A stretch of DNA of 9,284 nucleotides from Coriobacteriales bacterium (lineage in GTDB: Bacteria; Actinomycetota; Coriobacteriia; Coriobacteriales; UBA8131), in NCBI GenBank assembly GCA_031272005.1, contig JAISUQ010000097.1, positions 1 through 9,284 on the forward strand, read 5' to 3'. A program made the translations under genes and the position numbers. The notes beneath the pieces are model-generated. The model worked only from the letters and a program-made list of their open reading frames with translations, was not told the origin of the DNA and made no database searches. This document shows positions 1-3,871 of the stretch, piece after piece; position 1 is the first letter of the stretch; each line of letters starts with the position of its first letter.

Positions 1-580
1 CATGGGCCTTTGCTGATAGCACAATAGCATCGAAGCCCTGTGACTCGAAGTGCTCCACGTATTCCACGGCTGAGGCGGCCAGCTTCTGAGGCAGGCTGAG
101 GTCGTCGCGCTGGCGGAAGGTCTCGGACAGCGAGCCGGCGTTGACGCCGATGCGCACCGGGATGGCGGCTTGGCCGGCGGCGTCGATGATGGCGTCGACC
201 ATGTCCATATCGCCGATGTTGCCGGGATTGATGCGCAGTTTGGCAGCGCCGCGGCGGGCGGCTTCCACTGCCAGGCGGAAGTCGAAGTGGACATCGGCAA
301 CCACCGGCAGCGGCGAGGCCTCACAGATGCGCTCGAAGCCGTCCAGCGCCCGGGCGTGCGGAATGGCCACGCGTATCAACTCGCAGCCGACGGCGACCAG
401 CTCGTCAATCTGGGCCAGCGAGGCTGCGACGTCCTCGGTGGAGGTGTTCAGCATCGACTGCACCAGCACTTCAGCGCCGCCACCCAAAGGCAGACCGCCA
501 ACAGACAGGCGGCGGGTGGCGTTGCGGGGCGGCGCGGCGGGGCGGCTTGCTGGCAAGAGGCTACCTGTTTTTTCGTTCAT
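1..580 (-). CDS. ispG: 4-hydroxy-3-methylbut-2-en-1-yl diphosphate synthase (IspG/GcpE), N-terminal 193 aa, C-terminus outside window
   Basis: IspG is a cytosolic [4Fe-4S] enzyme that converts MEcPP to HMBPP in the penultimate step of the MEP isoprenoid pathway. Translating the minus strand from the ATG at 580-578 gives 193 residues that run off the window edge. Family signatures are visible in order: VQSMLNTST (about 40-48; canonical VQSMTNT), VADVHFDFRLA (94-104), LRINPGNIG (115-123) and RIGVNAGSL (143-151), all part of the TIM-barrel domain. The C-terminal cluster-binding domain with its cysteines lies beyond position 1 and cannot be checked. The first ~22 residues are a Ser/Pro/Ala-rich extension before the conserved core. 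A GGAG sequence (plus-strand 589-592) sits 8 nt before the ATG. The gene follows rseP on the same strand with a 118-bp gap, in the rseP-ispG order common in actinobacteria, so co-transcription is likely. Confidence 0.95.
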   Translation of the reverse strand, partial: MNEKTGSLLPASRPAAPPRNATRRLSVGGLPLGGGAEVLVQSMLNTSTEDVAASLAQIDELVAVGCELIRVAIPHARALDGFERICEASPLPVVADVHFDFRLAVEAARRGAAKLRINPGNIGDMDMVDAIIDAAGQAAIPVRIGVNAGSLSETFRQRDDLSLPQKLAASAVEYVEHFESQGFDAIVLSAKAH

Positions 581-619
581 ACGACGAGCTCCGTTACAAC
601 TCCATCAGTTTACCGGCAG

Positions 620-637
620 GCCTCCCATTCGGGGGGC
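620..637 (-). other. GC-rich hairpin in the rseP-ispG gap
   Basis: GCCTCCC at 620-626 and GGGGGGC at 631-637 pair as a 7-bp stem with one G-T wobble and an ATTC loop. There is no T-run on the ispG side, so it does not look like a complete intrinsic terminator. It may be an attenuating or processing hairpin within the operon. The rest of the 581-698 gap shows only the ispG ribosome binding site. Confidence 0.3.
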
Positions 638-698
638 GACATCCTGAAATGTCAACGCGCTGATGAGCCTGACTGTCTGCACAACAACAATAACTCAA

Positions 699-2000
699 TC
701 AACCGCCCAGGAAGTAGCGGTGGATGTCCTGATTGGTGACGTAGACGAACAGCAGCAGCAACGCGGCCATGGCGGCGACGGTGATACCGTTGACCACCTT
801 GACCGGTACGATGCGGCCGGTGAGGCGCTCGATTGTCTCCACCACGATCTTGCCGCCGTCCAGTGGCGGCAGGGGCAGCAGGTTCATCAGGCCCACGGAG
901 ATGGACAGTGCCGCCGCCAGGAAGATAAACGGCAGAAAGCCGGCGCTGGCGGCATTCTTGGCCTCCACTGAGATACCAATCACCGAGGTGGACTGGCTGA
1001 CCACCTCGCTGAAGGTATTGGGGTTGAACAGCTGGACGATGAACTGGGCTACCAGCCCGATATAGCCCACCGAGGTGGTGAAGGCGGAGACAAACGAGGT
1101 CCCCTGGTGCTCGGTTTGCACCACCACACCCAGCATCGGCCGACCCTCGTTGTCGGCCAGCTGCACGTCTACACTGCGCCGGGTGCCATCGTGGTCCACG
1201 ACCAGCCGCACCTCATCGCCCGGCTGCATCGCGGATAAAGCGGTGGAGAATTGCTCCCAGCTGGTGATGGCCACGCCATCCAACTCCACCACGCTGTCGC
1301 CGGCAACGATGCCGGCTTCGGCGGCTGGTGAGTCGTCAACGATTGATGCAAAGGTGGTGGTAGGTATCTCGGTACCGATGAACATCAGGATGGCCGTAAT
1401 CACGATGACGGCAAAGACCAGGTTGTAAAGCACGCCACCAGCCAGGATGACGACCCGCTTCCACCAGGGCAGCGCCCGGTAGGTCAGCTGACGTTCGGCG
1501 TCCAGAACGGCAGCTGGGTCCGCCAGCGGGCGAGGCTGCCCGGCAGCACTGTCACCAGCGGCAATCGTCTCGTAGTGATAATGGCTCCAACCCTTGCGCA
1601 CCCGCTTGATGCTGCCCCAGATGTCCAGGATGTCCAGGGCCTCCTCCAGATTGAAGCCCAATTCATGTTCGGCGTCCTGGACCTGCTCCAGGCTGGCCGT
1701 GCCCTGCTCACTCATCCAGGCCAATGCCCGCGCCAGATTGGGATTCTCCCGGCCACCTTCCATGCCGGCAATCTTGGCATAACCGCCGAGCAGAAACGGC
1801 GTGATGCCAAAGCGGGTACCCTTGGCGGTAAAGCCCAGGTTGGGCCCCGGCAGGCCGATCATGAACTCCGTGACCCGCACGCCAAACAGACGCGCCAGCG
1901 AGAAGTGCCCCAACTCATGCACGAAGACAATCAGCGACAGCATCAGCACGCCGAAAAAGACAATCGAGACAACGTTGCTCAAAGCATCCATGCCAGCCAT
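699..2000 (-). CDS. rseP: RseP-type site-2 zinc metalloprotease (M50 family) with PDZ domain
   Basis: Intramembrane metalloprotease of 433 aa; relatives cleave membrane-bound anti-sigma factors or remnant signal peptides. The zinc-binding HELGH motif is at residues 28-32, at the end of the first membrane segment (about 9-27). A second membrane segment (about 183-207) contains AGGVLYNLVFA, matching the family GPxxN region. A PDZ domain follows (about 212-285). The third zinc ligand motif NLLPLPPLDGG is at 373-383 (D381) in the third membrane segment, and a last membrane segment is at about 403-421. Between GGY (72-74) and WWKR (179-182) lies an unusually long ~100-residue acidic, charged cytosolic linker. 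The start ATG at 2000 has no clear Shine-Dalgarno; M4 (ATG at 1991) is an alternative. The gene is divergent from the dehydrogenase at 2112 and upstream of ispG. The dxr gene that often precedes it is absent here. Confidence 0.93.
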   Translation of the reverse strand: MAGMDALSNVVSIVFFGVLMLSLIVFVHELGHFSLARLFGVRVTEFMIGLPGPNLGFTAKGTRFGITPFLLGGYAKIAGMEGGRENPNLARALAWMSEQGTASLEQVQDAEHELGFNLEEALDILDIWGSIKRVRKGWSHYHYETIAAGDSAAGQPRPLADPAAVLDAERQLTYRALPWWKRVVILAGGVLYNLVFAVIVITAILMFIGTEIPTTTFASIVDDSPAAEAGIVAGDSVVELDGVAITSWEQFSTALSAMQPGDEVRLVVDHDGTRRSVDVQLADNEGRPMLGVVVQTEHQGTSFVSAFTTSVGYIGLVAQFIVQLFNPNTFSEVVSQSTSVIGISVEAKNAASAGFLPFIFLAAALSISVGLMNLLPLPPLDGGKIVVETIERLTGRIVPVKVVNGITVAAMAALLLLFVYVTNQDIHRYFLGG

Positions 2001-2038
2001 TGTAACAGTGCTGGCTTAAAACCGCTGCTAACGTTACA
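2001..2038. promoter_or_regulatory. Imperfect inverted repeat in divergent rseP/dehydrogenase intergenic region
   Basis: TGTAAC at 2001-2006 and GTTACA at 2033-2038 form a perfect 6-bp inverted repeat separated by 26 bp. The interior also has partial symmetry around GGCTTAAAACC. It lies immediately upstream of the rseP ATG and inside the 111-bp divergent region that must hold promoters for both genes. It could be an operator or a chance palindrome. No convincing -35/-10 pair was identified. Confidence 0.3.
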
Positions 2039-2111
2039 CTTTCGTTGGTCGGATTTGTTCAGGGCTTTGGCTCACAGGATGAGCTGCTGAGCATTGTGAG
2101 CGAGGATTGAG

Positions 2112-3197
2112 ATGCGTGCTGTGGTCTTTGATGGGCGTGAGGCAAGCTTTGTGACGGATTATCCGCTGCCAGTAGCGGCAGCCGATGAGTGTCTGGTTCG
2201 CGTGGAGCTGGCCGCGGTCTGTAGCACCGATCGCGAGATACTGCGGGGCTACCGACCGGGCTTCTCAGGCGTAATGGGCCATGAGTTCGTGGGGGTCGTG
2301 GTCAGTAGCCCGGATGGGCAGCTGGATGGCCAGCGGGTGGTGGGCGAAATCAACCTCAGCTGCGGCGAGTGTATCTACTGCACAAGCGGCCGCCCGACGC
2401 ATTGCGCCCAACGGCGCTGCCTGGGAATCAACGCCAAGGACGGCTGCTTCGCCGAGTATCTGACCCTGCCGATGGGGTTGTTGCACCCGGTGCCGGCCAG
2501 CATCCCGCCCGAAGTGGCTGTGTATACCGAGCCGTTGGCCGCCGCCCTGCACATCACCGGGCAGGTTGACTTTACCCCGCAGCTACCGGTGGCAATCCTC
2601 GGGGACGGGCGCCTGGCGCTGATGATCTGCCAGTCCCTGGCCGCCAACACCCAGGCCGAGCTGACCGTCATCGGCCGCCACGCCAGCAAGCTCGCATTAT
2701 TTTCTCCCTATGCGAAGACTGTCACCAGCGGCGCTGCTGCATCAGGCAACGCTGCCGCCGGCAACGCCGCTCTTGCCAACGCTGCCGCCGGCAACGCGCC
2801 AGCCGGCAACGCCGCTCGTGCCAACGCTGCCTCCTGCAATGCCGCCGCCGGCAGCGCACCAGCCGGCAGCGACGCGCTGCCCGCCCCGCAATCCTTCGAA
2901 GTCGTCATCGACGCCACCGGCAGCCCAACTTCGCTGCGCCAGGCCATCGCCTGGACCCGCAGCCTGGGCACGCTGGTCCTGAAGAGCACCTACGCCGGCA
3001 CTACCGAGGTGGATATGAGCGAGATCGTCGTCCGCGAGCTGACCATCATCGGCAGCCGCTGCGGCGACTTCGCCCCCGCCCTGCGCCTGCTGCAAAGCGG
3101 CCAGGTGGACTTCCCCCCGTTGGAGCTGCACGCCCCCGGGGACTTCTCCGCCGCATTCTTCTCCCCCGCCTTCAAAGCCGCCCTGGACTTCCGCTGA
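2112..3197 (+). CDS. Zinc-dependent medium-chain (MDR) alcohol dehydrogenase-like protein with internal repeat insertion
   Basis: Predicted cytosolic NAD(P)-dependent oxidoreductase of 361 aa; the substrate is unknown. The catalytic-zinc region is visible as C37 and GHE (56-58), with E140 in YTEPLA as a further family-conserved residue. The structural zinc site is complete with C84, C87, C90 and C98 in a CxxCxxC(x7)C arrangement. A Rossmann glycine motif (ILGDGRLAL, 162-170) follows, then an AxTVIGRH-like strand ending near residue 205. Residues 206-257 are an Ala/Gly/Asn-rich five-residue repeat that interrupts the nucleotide-binding domain, which then resumes with VVIDATGSP (264-272) and LVLKSTY (288-294). 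Without the insert the protein would be about 310 aa, which fits short MDR members. A GAGG sequence at 2102-2105, 6 nt before the ATG, supports the start. It is transcribed alone, divergently from rseP, so context gives no substrate clue. Confidence 0.88.
   Translation: MRAVVFDGREASFVTDYPLPVAAADECLVRVELAAVCSTDREILRGYRPGFSGVMGHEFVGVVVSSPDGQLDGQRVVGEINLSCGECIYCTSGRPTHCAQRRCLGINAKDGCFAEYLTLPMGLLHPVPASIPPEVAVYTEPLAAALHITGQVDFTPQLPVAILGDGRLALMICQSLAANTQAELTVIGRHASKLALFSPYAKTVTSGAAASGNAAAGNAALANAAAGNAPAGNAARANAASCNAAAGSAPAGSDALPAPQSFEVVIDATGSPTSLRQAIAWTRSLGTLVLKSTYAGTTEVDMSEIVVRELTIIGSRCGDFAPALRLLQSGQVDFPPLELHAPGDFSAAFFSPAFKAALDFR
2727..2882 (+). repeat. 15-bp-period minisatellite coding an (A/x)(G/A)NAA five-residue repeat
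   Basis: About ten degenerate units with a 15-bp period, core GCCGGCAACGCCGCT, code for units such as AGNAA, LANAA, AGNAP, RANAA, SCNAA and AGSAP. The frame is preserved throughout and the units sit between two conserved strands of the dehydrogenase Rossmann fold. The five-residue period recalls pentapeptide-repeat proteins, but the central Leu/Phe of A(D/N)LXX is missing. I read it as a DNA-level tandem expansion giving a flexible loop. Confidence 0.85.
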
Positions 3198-3291
3198 TCT
3201 AAGGTCAAGCAGAGCATTTTCGTAGGTCGGGAGGCCGCGACGAATCGCTCCCCTGCGGGGATTACCATAGTCGGAATCAATCAATGTTTCC
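3198..3291. other. Intergenic strip with overlapping GC-rich inverted repeats
   Basis: This strip lies between two convergent reading frames. GGGAG (3229-3233) can pair with CTCCC (3248-3252), and alternatively CCCC (3250-3253) with GGGG (3257-3260) around TGC. These pairings exclude each other and no T-run follows on the plus side, so a terminator for the dehydrogenase is possible but unproven. No promoter was recognised. Confidence 0.3.
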
Positions 3292-3759
3292 CTAGCGGAA
3301 TAAATCATCCAATTCAATTATGAATTGAACTGACCCCCGATACGACCCGCTGGTCAGGCCGCTGGCAGATATCATCACGATATGCAAAGCCTTATCGGTG
3401 CCGGTTTCCTCCCTGAAGGTCTCCATTCTGTCTGTCAATAACTGATTGCAGGCAGCATCGATTGCAAAGGGTCTACGGGTATACTTCGCCTCACAGAGGT
3501 CGATGATGTTATCCGCCCGACTGATAATCAAATCAATTTGCGCGGCAGGCTTGGAGTGCTTGCTTCGCCATGCCGAAACTTGCGTCGAAACTCCAGAGAT
3601 ACCAAGTTTGGCTTTAATCTGTTCGACATGGCTGATGCAGACCTTCTCAAACATCAGCCCACTCCAGGCCAGCTGGCCGCCTTGACGAGCCTGGTTTTGC
3701 CAATAGTTCTGCTCCTTGCCATCGTTGGCACGGATATGCTGTAGATAGATTTGGATTTC
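3292..3759 (-). pseudogene. C-terminal remnant of a DUF234/PD-(D/E)XK-type AAA ATPase
   Basis: The conserved part of this minus-strand frame is about 155 codons and ends in TAG at 3292-3294. It matches, from memory, the C-terminal nuclease-like domain of the large (~450-500 aa) AAA ATPases common in gut bacteria. Visible landmarks are YLQHIRAND...NYW, the AWSGLMFEKVC motif, GISGVSTQVSAWRS, QIDLIISRADNIIDLCEAKY (a D-x(n)-E-x-K pattern like a PD-(D/E)XK core), a KALHIVMIS strand, and a terminal LDDLFR. The N-terminal ATPase region with Walker motifs is absent: resemblance stops near 3759, and no start codon with a ribosome binding site lies just upstream. The frame stays open to 4098, but that part is antisense to the surface-protein 5' end and resembles nothing. 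The strip is visibly more AT-rich than its neighbours, suggesting acquired and decaying DNA. Confidence 0.75.
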
Positions 3760-3760
3760 G

Positions 3761-3780
3761 GAATTGCGGAGAATTGCGGG
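3761..3780. repeat. 10-bp tandem duplication at the remnant boundary
   Basis: GAATTGCGG(A/G) occurs twice in direct succession at 3761-3770 and 3771-3780, exactly where similarity to the ATPase family ends. It may mark the deletion or recombination junction that removed the ATPase N-terminus. Confidence 0.5.
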
Positions 3781-3835
3781 GTTGGTTTCACAATTGGGGT
3801 GCCGCTGGGTATGGTGAGGTGAGTGTGGTTGTTGA

Positions 3836-3855
3836 CAGAGCGCGGATATGCTCTG
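3836..3855 (+). promoter_or_regulatory. Inverted repeat upstream of the surface-protein ribosome binding site
   Basis: CAGAGC (3836-3841) and GCTCTG (3850-3855) form a perfect 6-bp inverted repeat with an 8-nt spacer, ending 4 nt before the GGAGG. A TTGACA at 3832-3837 overlaps its left arm, but no -10 box stands at a normal distance. It could be a 5' leader hairpin or an operator controlling the large secreted protein. Confidence 0.35.
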
Positions 3856-3859
3856 AGAC

Positions 3860-3864
3860 GGAGG
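3860..3864 (+). promoter_or_regulatory. Ribosome binding site deciding the GTG start at 3872
   Basis: GGAGG at 3860-3864 is 7 nt from GTG at 3872 but only 1 nt from the in-frame TTG at 3866. The spacing therefore supports GTG as the start and makes the TTG-initiated form, two residues longer, unlikely. Confidence 0.75.
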
Positions 3865-3871
3865 TTTGACA

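Noticed and set aside
170..739. Plus-strand open frames over ispG
   Set aside because: The minus strand gives clear IspG motifs. The plus frames show no recognisable family and are high-GC shadows.
2727..2882. True pentapeptide-repeat (Rfr) domain in the dehydrogenase
   Set aside because: Period five is present, but the central Leu/Phe of A(D/N)LXX is absent in every unit, so the beta-helix fold is not supported.
3866..3871. TTG at 3866 as start of the secreted protein
   Set aside because: It lies only 1 nt from GGAGG, whereas the GTG at 3872 has a 7-nt spacing.
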